The notes under the pieces are model-generated. The model was not told the origin of the DNA and did not search any database. It worked only from the letters and a program-made list of their open reading frames with translations. Positions 8,877 through 18,261 of a DNA stretch of 64,000 nt are shown here, in pieces; the first letter of the stretch is position 1, and every line of letters begins with the position of its first letter. The position numbers were made by a program, and so were the translations under genes. This DNA is from Amphibacillus sediminis NBRC 103570 (GTDB lineage: Bacteria > Bacillota > Bacilli > Bacillales > Amphibacillaceae). The DNA lies in contig NZ_BCQW01000001.1 in NCBI RefSeq assembly GCF_001552275.1, positions 124,001 through 188,000 on the forward strand, in the 5' to 3' direction.

Positions 8877-10424
8877 TTATTCTAACTGTCTATATTTAAA
8901 AGGTAAAATAAGTTCTTTAAGGTCGTCCTTCCAACTTTCTTTCGCTAATTTATTTCCAGCCATATTAGCCTCACTCGGGGGTATCCATTGATCAATCGAA
9001 AAACCACATTGATCACAGCAAAGCGATTCCAGCTTTGATACGGGCGTGGAGAAGCTTTGATAGAGCTGATCACGACGACAATGATCAGTATTTAGCCACC
9101 TGACAAGTTCGTCTAACTTTTTCATTTTATATCGGTTTCGCTGTTTGATTTTTTTAATCAATTCTTTTTTGACATGAAACAAGTTCTTGTGTTCAACAAA
9201 TTGGTTATGCTCGATTATTTGCTTATTGATCAGATAGTTTTTTAAAAATCGCCATTGCGTCTCTGTCACTTGTAATTGAATCATCCAATCCTCATCTTTA
9301 ATAGGTAAGGGTTGTATGCTTAAATCTAGGCTACTTAAATAGCTAAACATCCGATCTACTACAGCTTCCTTTGGTAGTTCTGAATCGATTAAGCGTTCAG
9401 GTAAACGGTGCTCATAAGGTGTAGCGAGGGTAATACTTACAGAACTCAATTGATCACGACCAGCACGACCAATTTCTTGAATAAATGACTCAATCTGTGT
9501 TGGCAAATGGTAATGGATGATTAGCCTTATATTAGGCTTGTCTACTCCCATTCCAAACGCACTCGTACAGCAAACAATATCAAGCTGATCCTCCATAAAC
9601 TGCTGTTGAATTAACTGCCTTTCAGTAGAATCAAGGTCACCGTGGTAATAAGCTACATTAAGATGCAGAAATTGTTTATGAAGCATAATTGCTACGCGTT
9701 GAGCTTCCTTCTTACTAGAAAAATATATTAAAGAGGGTAGCTGAAATTTTTCGAACAAATCGATTAAATAGCGATCTTTTTGATTAGGATCGGCTAGATG
9801 TTCAACGATGAACGCGATATTACTACGATCCATCGGATAAATATGCTTAGAAAATTTAACAGCAGGCAGCTGATTGATGATGTCCTGCTGAACATCTGGA
9901 GTAGCTGTTGCCGTTAGAGCGAGCGTTGTTGGCTTATTGAAATGTTCAATGATCTGATTTAACTTTAAATAATCCGGTCTAAACTCATGGCCCCATTGTG
10001 ATATACAGTGTGCTTCATCAATAACAAATAAATCGATCTGAAGCTTCTGCAATTTATCAAGAATCACTTGATTCTGCAACATTTCTGGAGATAAGTAAAT
10101 AAGCTTGTACTGAGAAAGTCGGCTAAGAATCATTTGCCGCTCTTGTTCTGTATTAAAGCTATTAATGGCTACTGCTATATGATGTCCTTGACGCTTTAAT
10201 TGCTTTACCTGATCCTCCATTAATGATAATAATGGCGAAACAACGATCACTGTTCCTTGAGTTATTAGGGCAGGTAGTTGATAACATAAGGACTTCCCAG
10301 CACCTGTAGGCAATGTTGCTAATACACTCTTCCCCTCTATTATATCATTAATAATTTCTTTTTGTCCTAATCTGAAAGTCTTATGGTTAAAGTATAAGTG
10401 TAGTATATCTTCTAATTGTTGCAC
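8877..10424 (-). CDS. recS: RecQ-family ATP-dependent DNA helicase RecS
   Basis: 3'-5' DNA helicase for replication-fork repair. It has Walker A (ATLPTGAGKSLCYQLP), a DEAH box (VIDEAHCISQWGHEFRP), motif III (ALTATATPDV), motif VI (QEIGRAGRDQLSS) and a four-Cys zinc-binding RecQ-Ct region (one Cys in TDHCRRDQ, three in ESLCCDQCGF). The HRDC domain of full RecQ is missing. The 515-residue length and the neighbour ypbB match Bacillus subtilis RecS (YpbC). The GTG start abuts the ypbB TAA with no gap, preceded by AAAGGAAATGAAG, so the two are translationally coupled. Confidence 0.93.
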   Translation of the reverse strand: MQQLEDILHLYFNHKTFRLGQKEIINDIIEGKSVLATLPTGAGKSLCYQLPALITQGTVIVVSPLLSLMEDQVKQLKRQGHHIAVAINSFNTEQERQMILSRLSQYKLIYLSPEMLQNQVILDKLQKLQIDLFVIDEAHCISQWGHEFRPDYLKLNQIIEHFNKPTTLALTATATPDVQQDIINQLPAVKFSKHIYPMDRSNIAFIVEHLADPNQKDRYLIDLFEKFQLPSLIYFSSKKEAQRVAIMLHKQFLHLNVAYYHGDLDSTERQLIQQQFMEDQLDIVCCTSAFGMGVDKPNIRLIIHYHLPTQIESFIQEIGRAGRDQLSSVSITLATPYEHRLPERLIDSELPKEAVVDRMFSYLSSLDLSIQPLPIKDEDWMIQLQVTETQWRFLKNYLINKQIIEHNQFVEHKNLFHVKKELIKKIKQRNRYKMKKLDELVRWLNTDHCRRDQLYQSFSTPVSKLESLCCDQCGFSIDQWIPPSEANMAGNKLAKESWKDDLKELILPFKYRQLE

Positions 10425-11489
10425 TTAGACTTCATTTCCTTTCTTCTTATCTTTATCGTAACGCGCTAGTACTAATCTAATTTGAAAATAACTAAATTGA
10501 TGGTTGAGAAAGGCTTTGATCGACGATAACTTGTGATCTTGAATCACCTTGATTGCTTCTAATATTTGTCCAATCGATTTTTCGTCAATAAATGCTGATA
10601 GTTGAAACGCTGGATCAGCATAAACAATCTCAACGATATGATCTTCAACCGTACTTGGTCTTAATCCCCGTCGTGAAGCGATATTATCTTTTGACCAGCC
10701 ATGTTTAAGCATTTGATAGGTTTTTTGGGCAGAAGCGGTCATAAAGCCAACGTTTGTGGAAAACGGGTAATCAGTTAATGGATAAAATAACTCAAGATGG
10801 TGTTGGTCTATATGGAAAAGTAAGTGCTGGAAAATGGCCATTAATCTTATTTCAATATCATGAATGGAGCAGTTGTTTTGCCAAGCTAATTGTTGAATAG
10901 TTGCACCGATCCGTTGGTAAGCTGTTATTCGTTTAACAAACAGTTCAGCCGAGTAACTATCGAGTGTGATCAGAAATCCATTTAAGCTGTCGTATAATTG
11001 GATTAACCATTCCTTTAGTTGATAACGATTTTGTTGATAATGTGATTTGATCCAGTTTTGCACCGAATAGTCATCTATAATTGGGTCAAAATTTCTATTA
11101 TTTACAGACAGATGGGTATAGGTTTGAATGGCGAGATAAATTCGTTTCATAAATAAAGGGACAGCTCTCGCATAATTTCCACCATGTAAATAATGAAGCG
11201 GGAATGATTGACTGTATTTATTAAGGAAAGAATGGGATTTACCTGTTAAATAGACCAGATTTTCCGCTGTAACTTTAATCCAATCCTTTTCAATTAACTG
11301 GACTATGCCATGATTAAAATCAGCGCGACTTAAGGTTGGATAACAGGCAAAATACTCGCTTAATTGATAGAGGTTACCATCCTGAATGGTTTGAGCAGAT
11401 CTTCTTCCCTGTAACAAATGATAAATGGCAGCCGGACTCCTTTGCCCCTCAATCCGCTGCAGACCATGTAAGATTAAATAGTAAAACAT
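10425..11489 (-). CDS. ypbB: YpbB helix-turn-helix protein
   Basis: Conserved Firmicutes protein of unknown function always found next to recS and fer. The C-terminal third carries a helicase-associated helix-turn-helix (about residues 260-335, with HGWSKDNIASRRGLRPSTVEDHI) of the type seen beside or fused to RecQ helicases. The rest is helical with no recognised motif. Coupling to recS suggests a role in DNA repair; this is inference. The ATG start has a weak AGAAGAGAG site. Confidence 0.85.
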   Translation of the reverse strand: MFYYLILHGLQRIEGQRSPAAIYHLLQGRRSAQTIQDGNLYQLSEYFACYPTLSRADFNHGIVQLIEKDWIKVTAENLVYLTGKSHSFLNKYSQSFPLHYLHGGNYARAVPLFMKRIYLAIQTYTHLSVNNRNFDPIIDDYSVQNWIKSHYQQNRYQLKEWLIQLYDSLNGFLITLDSYSAELFVKRITAYQRIGATIQQLAWQNNCSIHDIEIRLMAIFQHLLFHIDQHHLELFYPLTDYPFSTNVGFMTASAQKTYQMLKHGWSKDNIASRRGLRPSTVEDHIVEIVYADPAFQLSAFIDEKSIGQILEAIKVIQDHKLSSIKAFLNHQFSYFQIRLVLARYDKDKKKGNEV

Positions 11490-11517
11490 CGTATTCGCTC
11501 TCTTCTTCTTTTCTCTT

Positions 11518-11767
11518 TATCGCAGTGTAACTGACTGAGGCTGCGATTACTCGCCCCATCGAAGGGCTTTTGTAAGCCTCCCACTACAAGAAATAAGGGG
11601 ACACGTTATGTCTAAGTGGGAGATCCAACAGCAGTAACAGCCCGATTGGTTCAACGAACGTTCAGTGGGGAGAGAGGAAGCTGACTAAGTTCGCCACGTC
11701 GTGTCGCAACGTCTGCACGAGCACATCCTATGCGTCGAAACCCCCACTGAACGAAGTTTCACTTTAT
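11518..11767 (-). repeat. intergenic repeat family A, copy A2 (full length)
   Basis: Complete copy of about 250 bp in inverted orientation, filling most of the 379 bp between the divergent genes ypbB and fer. It contains all features of the family: the GTTCAGTGGGG / CCCCACTGAAC basal stem, the CTCCCACTT arm, the TGGGGC stem region and the CAGTTACACTG end hairpin. Confidence 0.9.
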
Positions 11768-11850
11768 CATCATATCAATCTCTTAACAAAAATGCTATCT
11801 TGCTAAATTAAATGACAAACTTTAAAATAGAGTAGACATTATTTACGTAA

Positions 11851-12099
<249 letters not shown>

Positions 12100-12758
12100 C
12101 TGCCCTGTTGTTTAAAATTACTTCAGATTCATTTATTTTGGCACAGAAGCAGGATCTTAAAGGAAACGGTTGACAAAGAACAACACAGGTTTACATGAAA
12201 CTATGCATAATAGGCTAGCCGGTTCGTGAAACCTGTGTATTACCGATTTTGGCAGAGTATTGTCCTTAAATATCATATTCACTTCCTTAAGCAATCTCGA
12301 TAACCCCATCGATCACCATTCTTCTCTCTTGAACGCTTTCCATTTCATCATTGTTCAATCAGTAATTAAAAATGAACATTACATATTAAGTTTGATCAAC
12401 ATTTGAAAACTCAACAAAAACTTACACATACACTCTTTCGACTCATTCTGGTGATCTTTGACTACAAATTTATTCAGATTAAATTTATGATGTAATATTG
12501 TAAAAAATCCCATTTTATGTATAATTATAGTCAAAGAACTACAATGGTTTATATTGTTAATCAGGCATCTTTACTTAAATTAAAAAATGATGGATTAATC
12601 AATTGGAAAAATTCCCAATTATTACTTTCGCTCTTCCTCATCTCAAGTTTTTATGAGTGTCAGTATTCAAAAAGAAAGAGTAGAGATATTATTTGTACAA
12701 TATTAACTCATTTAATGATGGGATTTTATTATCTCCCACTTTTTATTAGGAGGTAACT
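12100..12758. other. gene-poor AT-rich gap before the VanZ-like gene
   Basis: The only distinct structure is an inverted repeat with 10 bp perfect arms, ACACAGGTTT (12183-12192) and AAACCTGTGT (12229-12238), around a 36-base loop that contains the palindrome GGCTAGCC. No T run follows, so it is not a typical terminator. A 79-codon reading frame at 12517-12756 has no ribosome-binding site and is not called as a gene. Nothing else was recognised. Confidence 0.5.
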
Positions 12759-13361
12759 ATGTTAATAGATTTTAATTACAGCTTTAGACTACTTTCAGCA
12801 TTAGTCTTTATTCTTTTAGCATTCTATCTAAGACTAAAAAAGCTAAGGTCTTTTTCTTATCTATTATTTTTTGGAGCATTTTATTTTTATATGATGTTAG
12901 TCATTAACTATACTCAGTTTCCCATTATCACTGACTTAGACCCAACTTATCACAGTCTTTCTGAAGCATTTGTTTTTGTTCCGAATCATCCATTTACAGA
13001 TTTTAATACATCTATGTTCTTAAATACACTATTAACCATTCCTTTTGGCTTCCTAGTCCCTTTTTTAAAAAAAGTAAATTTTAAACTTATTTTTAAATAT
13101 GGATTGATCCTAACTCTATCCATTGAGTTATTACAACTATCTGTTTATCTCTTATTAGGTGCGCACAATAGACATATTGATATAAATGATTTTATTTACA
13201 ATATGTTCGGCGTCATTCTTGGTTACTTTTTATTTAAGCTTTTCTGTGTCATTTTTCTTTCATTAATGACAAAATTCAAAATTGATAGCAACACCTTTCT
13301 TGAATTTATTTTAAAAATTGCTAAAGACTATCAATTAAAAAATAAACAAGCTGAAAATTAA
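12759..13361 (+). CDS. VanZ-like membrane protein
   Basis: Integral membrane protein of 200 residues with about five hydrophobic segments. The VanZ-family core is visible: PFTDFNTSMFLNTLLTIPFG, then LSIELLQLSVYLLLG and a conserved acidic pattern HIDINDFIYNMFGVILGY. VanZ relatives contribute to resistance to teicoplanin or related cell-wall agents in some hosts; whether this one does is unknown. AGGAGG lies 5 bases before the ATG. It is more AT-rich than its neighbours, stands alone in a gene-poor stretch and is flanked by hairpins, so recent gain is possible. Confidence 0.75.
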   Translation: MLIDFNYSFRLLSALVFILLAFYLRLKKLRSFSYLLFFGAFYFYMMLVINYTQFPIITDLDPTYHSLSEAFVFVPNHPFTDFNTSMFLNTLLTIPFGFLVPFLKKVNFKLIFKYGLILTLSIELLQLSVYLLLGAHNRHIDINDFIYNMFGVILGYFLFKLFCVIFLSLMTKFKIDSNTFLEFILKIAKDYQLKNKQAEN

Positions 13362-13375
13362 CGGTCTAATTGTCA

Positions 13376-13408
13376 AATGTGGTGGTGTGTTTTTCATGCC
13401 ACCACATT
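13376..13408 (+). terminator. hairpin downstream of the VanZ-like gene
   Basis: Perfect 10 bp stem AATGTGGTGG / CCACCACATT, 15 bases after the stop codon. No T tract follows, so terminator function is uncertain. Confidence 0.5.
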
Positions 13409-13460
13409 CAGTATCGAGCCTTCCAGTAAATCCTCTCACCTATTAAATGGGACTCCATGC

Positions 13461-13499
13461 TAAAAAGACCAATTCAGCTAAGGTCCGAATTAGTCTTTC
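13461..13499 (-). terminator. intrinsic terminator of sigX-rsiX
   Basis: Stem AAAGAC..AATTCGG / CTGAATT.GTCTTT followed by TTTTT on the minus strand, about 20 bases after the rsiX stop. Confidence 0.8.
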
Positions 13500-13518
13500 A
13501 AAATATATTTGTAAATGG

Positions 13519-14715
13519 TTAATGCAGAATAACTGGATTAACAGCATCCGGAACTGTAAGCGGATGGCTTAAATCAAATCCAGCCACATTGTCAACACCT
13601 TCAATGCTTAAGTCTACTTCTGTGTAGTCAAAACTTTTTGCAGTCATCAAAATAGCCTCAATCATTTCTTTTGTCGCAACATTGTCGCCAAACTGATAAT
13701 GCGAGTCAAAGTCAAGCGTCAACTGTTCACTGTTAGATGTATCATATGAGAAAGTAGCATCACTTGGAATCGTCGCAGTAATATTAAATTCCGCTTGATC
13801 CTGTTGCATCTCGATCAAAGCCTCATCTATTGTGAAAAAAGGGGCGCTTGAAAAATCAGCTTGAATTGGAATTAACAAGCGTTGCAGATTATCTACTTGA
13901 TAAATTTTATAGGCAAGATGTCGAACAGGGTTAATTTCTAATTCGGATAAACCAAATGGATCAAGCTCGATTGATTCGCCAGCTTCTGTTTCAATAACCA
14001 TTAATGCCATTTGAAGATCAGCAAACATAAAATTAGCCATTTCTTGAAGGCGCTCTGCATTTGAGCTTCCGTTCACGTGATAATCCTCAGGCACAATCAT
14101 ACGAAGGACTTCTTCACCGTCTGGGATTTCAAACGTAATACCCTCTAAAAGACCTATGCTAACCCCATACATCTCTTCGTCAATAATGGTTGAAATACGA
14201 TTATAGTAATCATTGGGATCACCCGTTGATGACGTTGAAACAAGTGTAATAGGAATAGTGTACATGTTTTGTAAATCCACGGCAGCAATCGTAAATAATG
14301 GGACCTCAGTTTCATTGTGATAAAAAATTAATGAGTCATCTGGCTGATCGAATTCTTCAGTGCTTAAGCTCTCATCAAAATTCTCTACCGCTTGATCATT
14401 ATCAAGATTTTCTGATCCACTATTATCTTCGGTAACCGTAAACTGATTATCCTCCAGTTGCCTTACTGGTTGGTCAGCATTGTGATTATCATTAATTAAA
14501 CCGGTCTGAACAATAATCAGAAGCAGCACCATAATAAAAACAGTAGCAACTGTTGGTAAAAACCATTTTGCCGATATTTTTTGTTGCTGAGGCAGATTGT
14601 TATCAAGCCGATTTTCGACTTTTTGAAAGAGCAGATCTTTTGATTGTCGATCTTTTATTTTTGGCATCTGGTTTAAATTATTCTGAATTTCGTAGGCTTG
14701 CTTTTCTTGATCCAT
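13519..14715 (-). CDS. rsiX: anti-sigma-X factor RsiX
   Basis: Membrane anti-sigma factor. The N-terminal cytoplasmic part (residues 1-45) is followed by one transmembrane helix (FLPTVATVFIMVLLLIIVQT, about 48-67) and a large external domain of about 330 residues with a strongly acidic stretch after the membrane. At 398 residues it is close to Bacillus RsiX. It starts 7 bases after the sigX stop, so the pair is cotranscribed and probably translationally linked. Identity rests on the partner gene and topology more than on sequence motifs. Confidence 0.85.
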   Translation of the reverse strand: MDQEKQAYEIQNNLNQMPKIKDRQSKDLLFQKVENRLDNNLPQQQKISAKWFLPTVATVFIMVLLLIIVQTGLINDNHNADQPVRQLEDNQFTVTEDNSGSENLDNDQAVENFDESLSTEEFDQPDDSLIFYHNETEVPLFTIAAVDLQNMYTIPITLVSTSSTGDPNDYYNRISTIIDEEMYGVSIGLLEGITFEIPDGEEVLRMIVPEDYHVNGSSNAERLQEMANFMFADLQMALMVIETEAGESIELDPFGLSELEINPVRHLAYKIYQVDNLQRLLIPIQADFSSAPFFTIDEALIEMQQDQAEFNITATIPSDATFSYDTSNSEQLTLDFDSHYQFGDNVATKEMIEAILMTAKSFDYTEVDLSIEGVDNVAGFDLSHPLTVPDAVNPVILH

Positions 14716-14722
14716 ATCTGTC

Positions 14723-15244
14723 TCACCCTTTCTTCTCTACCTGCAACAGCTGTTGCAATTTTTTGATTGCACGATGCTGCGTCGTTTTCACTTTGCTTTC
14801 TGACCATTCAAGAATTTGAGCGGTTTCATGTATCGATAAGGACTGGATATATCTTAAGATTAGTACATGCTTCTGATCTAATGTACACTGATCAAGCAAG
14901 CGATAAATTTGTTGTATTTGATCATTTAGGACAACAATTTCCTCAGGTAATGCATCTCGATCTTTTAATTGTTCTAAATCCTGATCTTTGTTAAAAAAAC
15001 TAGCCAATTTATTCCGTTGTCTTTGTTGCTTACGAAAGTAATCCATTGTCGTGTGGCGTGCTATAGAGAATAACCACGTTTTTTCACTGCTTTCTCCGCG
15101 AAAATGTTGATAGGATTTCAAAACTTTTATATAAACATCTTGAACAATATCCTCAGCCGCCTGGCGCTCTTTAACTAAATAAAAAATATATTGAAAGAGA
15201 TCATCATGATATTGCTCATAAAGGGAATCGAATGTGGTCTTCAT
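14723..15244 (-). CDS. sigX: ECF RNA polymerase sigma factor SigX
   Basis: Extracytoplasmic-function sigma factor of 173 residues. Region 2 includes DLFQYIFYLVKERQAAEDIVQ; an intact SSEKTWLFSIARHTTMDYFRK follows; region 4 ends with SLSIHETAQILEWSESKVKT. These segments are very close to Bacillus subtilis SigX, which controls cell-envelope charge and responds to cationic peptides. It sits with rsiX near resDE as in Bacillus, though an ECF/DUF4430 pair intervenes. The ATG has AGGAG upstream. Autoregulation is likely by family but no ECF promoter was assigned. Confidence 0.92.
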   Translation of the reverse strand: MKTTFDSLYEQYHDDLFQYIFYLVKERQAAEDIVQDVYIKVLKSYQHFRGESSEKTWLFSIARHTTMDYFRKQQRQRNKLASFFNKDQDLEQLKDRDALPEEIVVLNDQIQQIYRLLDQCTLDQKHVLILRYIQSLSIHETAQILEWSESKVKTTQHRAIKKLQQLLQVEKKG

Positions 15245-15299
15245 TTACAAGATCTCCTGTCCTCAGAATATTAGTCGCCTTATGAATCATAATGTTACA

Positions 15300-15809
15300 T
15301 CATATTCCTATTTGATTATTTTTTTCTTGGTGTTTGAAAATAAACAGCAATGGCTTGTATAAAATTAAAATAAAGATAACATTGCTAATGGCATGAGTTA
15401 AATCAAAAGGTAGTCCGGCAAAATAATAAGGCCAAAAGCTCCCAGTCACCAAATAATTCACGATACTAAAAAAAAGTCCATAGATAAACCCTGTGAGACA
15501 TCCTAATATGTTTAATAAAAATAATGGCTTGGCTATTTTTAATGCTTTAATTATGCCCGCTAAACCTGCAATCATCACCCAAGCCACGATCTGCCAAATC
15601 GTCCATATCCCCATGCCCAATAATAAATTAGATATGTAGGTTGAGACAACAGCTAACAGTATAGCTGAGCCCGGACCAAGGAAATAGCCTGATAGAATGA
15701 TGATTGCCGTTACCGGCTGAACATTTGGTATGAAACGTAATCCGACACGACCTACAACAGCTAGTGCTGCGAGACAAGATATAAGAGTTAAACGGTTCGT
15801 CTTACGCAT
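15300..15809 (-). CDS. ECF transporter substrate-binding (S) component
   Basis: Integral membrane protein of 169 residues with five or six hydrophobic helices, in the ECF S-component pattern: Arg-rich N-terminus, an AALAVVGR segment in helix 1, PNVQPVTAIIILSGYFLGPG, and PFDLTHAISNVIFILIL near the end. It would capture a vitamin-like substrate and work with an EcfA/EcfA'/EcfT module encoded elsewhere. The preceding gene (6 bases away) encodes a DUF4430 lipoprotein; that pairing hints at cobalamin or a related compound, an inference. No riboswitch was found upstream. Confidence 0.78.
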   Translation of the reverse strand: MRKTNRLTLISCLAALAVVGRVGLRFIPNVQPVTAIIILSGYFLGPGSAILLAVVSTYISNLLLGMGIWTIWQIVAWVMIAGLAGIIKALKIAKPLFLLNILGCLTGFIYGLFFSIVNYLVTGSFWPYYFAGLPFDLTHAISNVIFILILYKPLLFIFKHQEKNNQIGI

Positions 15810-15815
15810 TTCTTA

Positions 15816-16181
15816 TTATTCCCACTTTTGTAAATCAAACACAACATGATCTTGATCAGATAGTTGATACTCCTTAGCGCCTACATAAATATCTTCTTCA
15901 TTAACTGTATATATCCAAAAATCTTCGTCTGTTTGTTCAATACCTTCAATTGCAGTTATAAAACCATCCGGTGTTGCTTCAATATCATAATGCTCATCTA
16001 ATACATCAAATAGTATAGCTTGATTATCTATTTGCACTGTTTCATCAACGACAATCTCAGCACCATGATCCACCGAAATGGTAATTGATACTTGAATTTG
16101 ATCATTTCTAGTCTGATCAGCATTCTGACACCCTACCAGTAAAAAAACAGCGAATAAAGCTAGATAAATTTTCTTTAACAT
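15816..16181 (-). CDS. DUF4430-domain lipoprotein
   Basis: Secreted lipoprotein of 121 residues. A signal peptide ends in the lipobox LVGC (Cys 18). The rest is a single acidic beta-rich DUF4430 domain (segments VDNQAILFDVLDEHYDI, EDFWIYTVNEEDIYVGA), related to the C-terminal domain of transcobalamin-like proteins. It forms a two-gene unit with the ECF S-component that follows. A role in delivering a cobalamin-like substrate to the S-component is a guess from context. GGGGGAAAA precedes the ATG. Confidence 0.75.
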   Translation of the reverse strand: MLKKIYLALFAVFLLVGCQNADQTRNDQIQVSITISVDHGAEIVVDETVQIDNQAILFDVLDEHYDIEATPDGFITAIEGIEQTDEDFWIYTVNEEDIYVGAKEYQLSDQDHVVFDLQKWE

Positions 16182-16207
16182 TATATTTTCCCCCGAATTA
16201 TTAATTT

Positions 16208-16384
16208 AAATGCGCCTTGGCGTACTTGCGCCCAGATTTATCGAGCTTCGCTCAATAACTTTCCTCTGAAAAACCTAGAGCTCACCGAAGCTTTAACTTA
16301 ACTCAGCCCGGTTTGCCTCCCCACTAAATGGAATACATCTTTCTGCTTATAGAAGTGGGTGACTTGTGCTGGATGAAGGTTAAT
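16208..16384 (+). repeat. intergenic repeat family B, copy B2
   Basis: Near full-length copy. It has TGCGCCTTGGCG at the left, ATCGAGCTTCGCTC in the middle, GCTTTAACTT and ATGAAGGTTA as the outer inverted pair, and a stretch AAGTGGG near the right end. Confidence 0.8.
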
Positions 16385-16419
16385 CTTTCGAATCTATAAA
16401 CTAATCACTGAATTTATTA

Positions 16420-16476
16420 CAGGGTAACTGACTATAACACTCCCACTTCAAGAAATAAGGAACACGTCAAGGTGGA
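16420..16476 (-). repeat. family A fragment, internally deleted
   Basis: Matches the right end of family A in inverted orientation: a GTAACTG.CT segment, then CTCCCACTTCAAGAAATAAGG and AACACGTC, ending near GTGGAG. It lies beside B2 between resE and the DUF4430 gene. Confidence 0.6.
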
Positions 16477-16524
16477 GTCGTTCGAATAGATAGAAAGATC
16501 TGGCTTTTTATCAATCCCATTTCT

Positions 16525-18261
16525 TTAAGTCGGAATAGTAAATTGAAAGGTAGTACCCATTTGTTGTTTACTTTGAACCTTAATTGTACCATTATGGGCC
16601 TCTACAATTTGCTTAGCTATGGCTAATCCTAGTCCAGTTCCCTTTTTGTTAAGATTAGATCGCGTTCTAGCTTTATCAGCTTTATAAAACCGATCAAAAA
16701 CAAAGGGTAAGTCTTCTTTAGGTATGCCTGTTCCACTATCTTTTACTTTAAAAATGATTAAATGCTGATCACGCATACAACTCACCATTATAGTACCATG
16801 TATAGGTGTATGTCTAATAGCATTATCAATTAAATTAGTAAATACTTGTTCTAATCTATCATAATCAAAGGCAAGCTCTTCTACACTTGGGTCAAGATCA
16901 AGTCTTAACAATAATGCCTTTTGCTCGGCGAGGCTATTGAACTTTCTAATAATCCGCTCAAGAAATGGTTTCACTAAATGGGTTTGGATGGCTAACGCCA
17001 TTTGTCCTGCCTTTAATCGCTCGAGATCTAATAAATCATTAACAAGACGTCCCATTCTTAACGATTCATCTAGTATAATTTGTGCAAGCTCTTGCTGATG
17101 TTCAGGTGTTTCAGCTAATCCATCAACAATTGCCTCGCTATATCCTTGTAGTAGAGAAATCGGTGTTCTTAATTCATGTGATACATTCGCCACAAACGCA
17201 TCCTTTAATTGCTCAAGCCTTCGCTGTTCAGTCATATCTCGAATAATCACGACAACCCCTCTTACCTTTTCCTTTCCCATTAAAGGGGTCGCAATCAAGA
17301 TCCAAATCCGTCCCTGAACTTCCAACTCGACTATTTTTTCCTTTCGCTTGCTCATTACCTCTTGCATAGCCTTAATAAACGGTGTCGACATTGTAGATTC
17401 AAAATCATCCACTGTCAATGGATTTGTTTCATAGTTCATATCAGCTAAAAAATGTTCAGCTTGTCGATTAGACAGAATGATTTCGCCATCTAAATTTAAG
17501 GTCACCACCCCATCATTCATTGAACCAATAATATTATGCAAAATTTCTTTCTCTTGCTTCAAAGCATTGATATGATAATTAAGTTGTCTTCCCATACGGT
17601 TAAATGCCATCGCCAATTCACCCAATTCGTCATGACTAACCATCGGGACTTTCGTTTTAAATTCACCATTAGCTAACTCTAATGCACTCTTTCGTAAACG
17701 TAATATAGGGATGGTGATTCGTTTCGCTAACAAATAGATAAATAATGACATCGTCGTAATAAGAAATGTACCAATTATCCAAAGCCATAACTGTATGGTC
17801 TCTAATCTCTTTAATATGGATGCCCATGGTTGATAGGTCACGACCGTTAACTGCTCATCCTGAATTGCAGAAACCAATAATTTTTCCCCATTAAACGGTA
17901 GTTTCCCCAAAAAAAACGCACTCTCATCACTGATATTTTGGCCATCATTAATTAACGTGATTAATTCACTTTGATCTGCACCTGGGCTAGTCAAAATAAC
18001 TGTATCCTGATAGTACACAATGAATTGAATAACATCATCATCGGCTAAATTTAATAATTGATCATCTGTCCATGCCAAATTTGAATCTTGATTGACTAAA
18101 TCATAGATTCTATTAGCTGATCGAACTAATGCATACTCTGCATCGTCCATATATTGGACTAAAGCAAACTGGTAGATGATATACCCTAGTAATGAATATA
18201 GTGCGACCATAAGTAGCACAAAAAGAAACCACCACTTCCCTACAACACTCCGCAATACCAT
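16525..18261 (-). CDS. resE: sensor histidine kinase ResE
   Basis: Membrane histidine kinase of the ResDE pair, which in Bacillus responds to oxygen limitation and nitric oxide. TM1 (about residues 10-32) and TM2 (about 155-178) bracket an external sensor. HAMP, PAS (about 240-340), HisKA (VSHELRTPISLLQGY) and HATPase (N box LIDNAIRHTP, G boxes KDSGTGIP and KGTGLGLAI) follow. The 578-residue length is standard. Its ATG overlaps the resD stop (TAATG). The usual resABC neighbours are missing from this locus. Confidence 0.94.
   Translation of the reverse strand: MVLRSVVGKWWFLFVLLMVALYSLLGYIIYQFALVQYMDDAEYALVRSANRIYDLVNQDSNLAWTDDQLLNLADDDVIQFIVYYQDTVILTSPGADQSELITLINDGQNISDESAFFLGKLPFNGEKLLVSAIQDEQLTVVTYQPWASILKRLETIQLWLWIIGTFLITTMSLFIYLLAKRITIPILRLRKSALELANGEFKTKVPMVSHDELGELAMAFNRMGRQLNYHINALKQEKEILHNIIGSMNDGVVTLNLDGEIILSNRQAEHFLADMNYETNPLTVDDFESTMSTPFIKAMQEVMSKRKEKIVELEVQGRIWILIATPLMGKEKVRGVVVIIRDMTEQRRLEQLKDAFVANVSHELRTPISLLQGYSEAIVDGLAETPEHQQELAQIILDESLRMGRLVNDLLDLERLKAGQMALAIQTHLVKPFLERIIRKFNSLAEQKALLLRLDLDPSVEELAFDYDRLEQVFTNLIDNAIRHTPIHGTIMVSCMRDQHLIIFKVKDSGTGIPKEDLPFVFDRFYKADKARTRSNLNKKGTGLGLAIAKQIVEAHNGTIKVQSKQQMGTTFQFTIPT

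Noticed and set aside
11651-11662. LexA-like GAACGTTC in repeat A2
   Set aside because: The two half-sites abut without the 4-base spacer and belong to the repeat.
12517-12756. 79-codon plus-strand frame before the VanZ-like gene
   Set aside because: No ribosome-binding site, no recognisable motif, and its end overlaps the ribosome-binding site of the next gene; AT-rich chance frame.
16182-16524. Cobalamin riboswitch upstream of the DUF4430-ECF pair
   Set aside because: The region is repeat B2 and a family A fragment; no B12-box was recognised.
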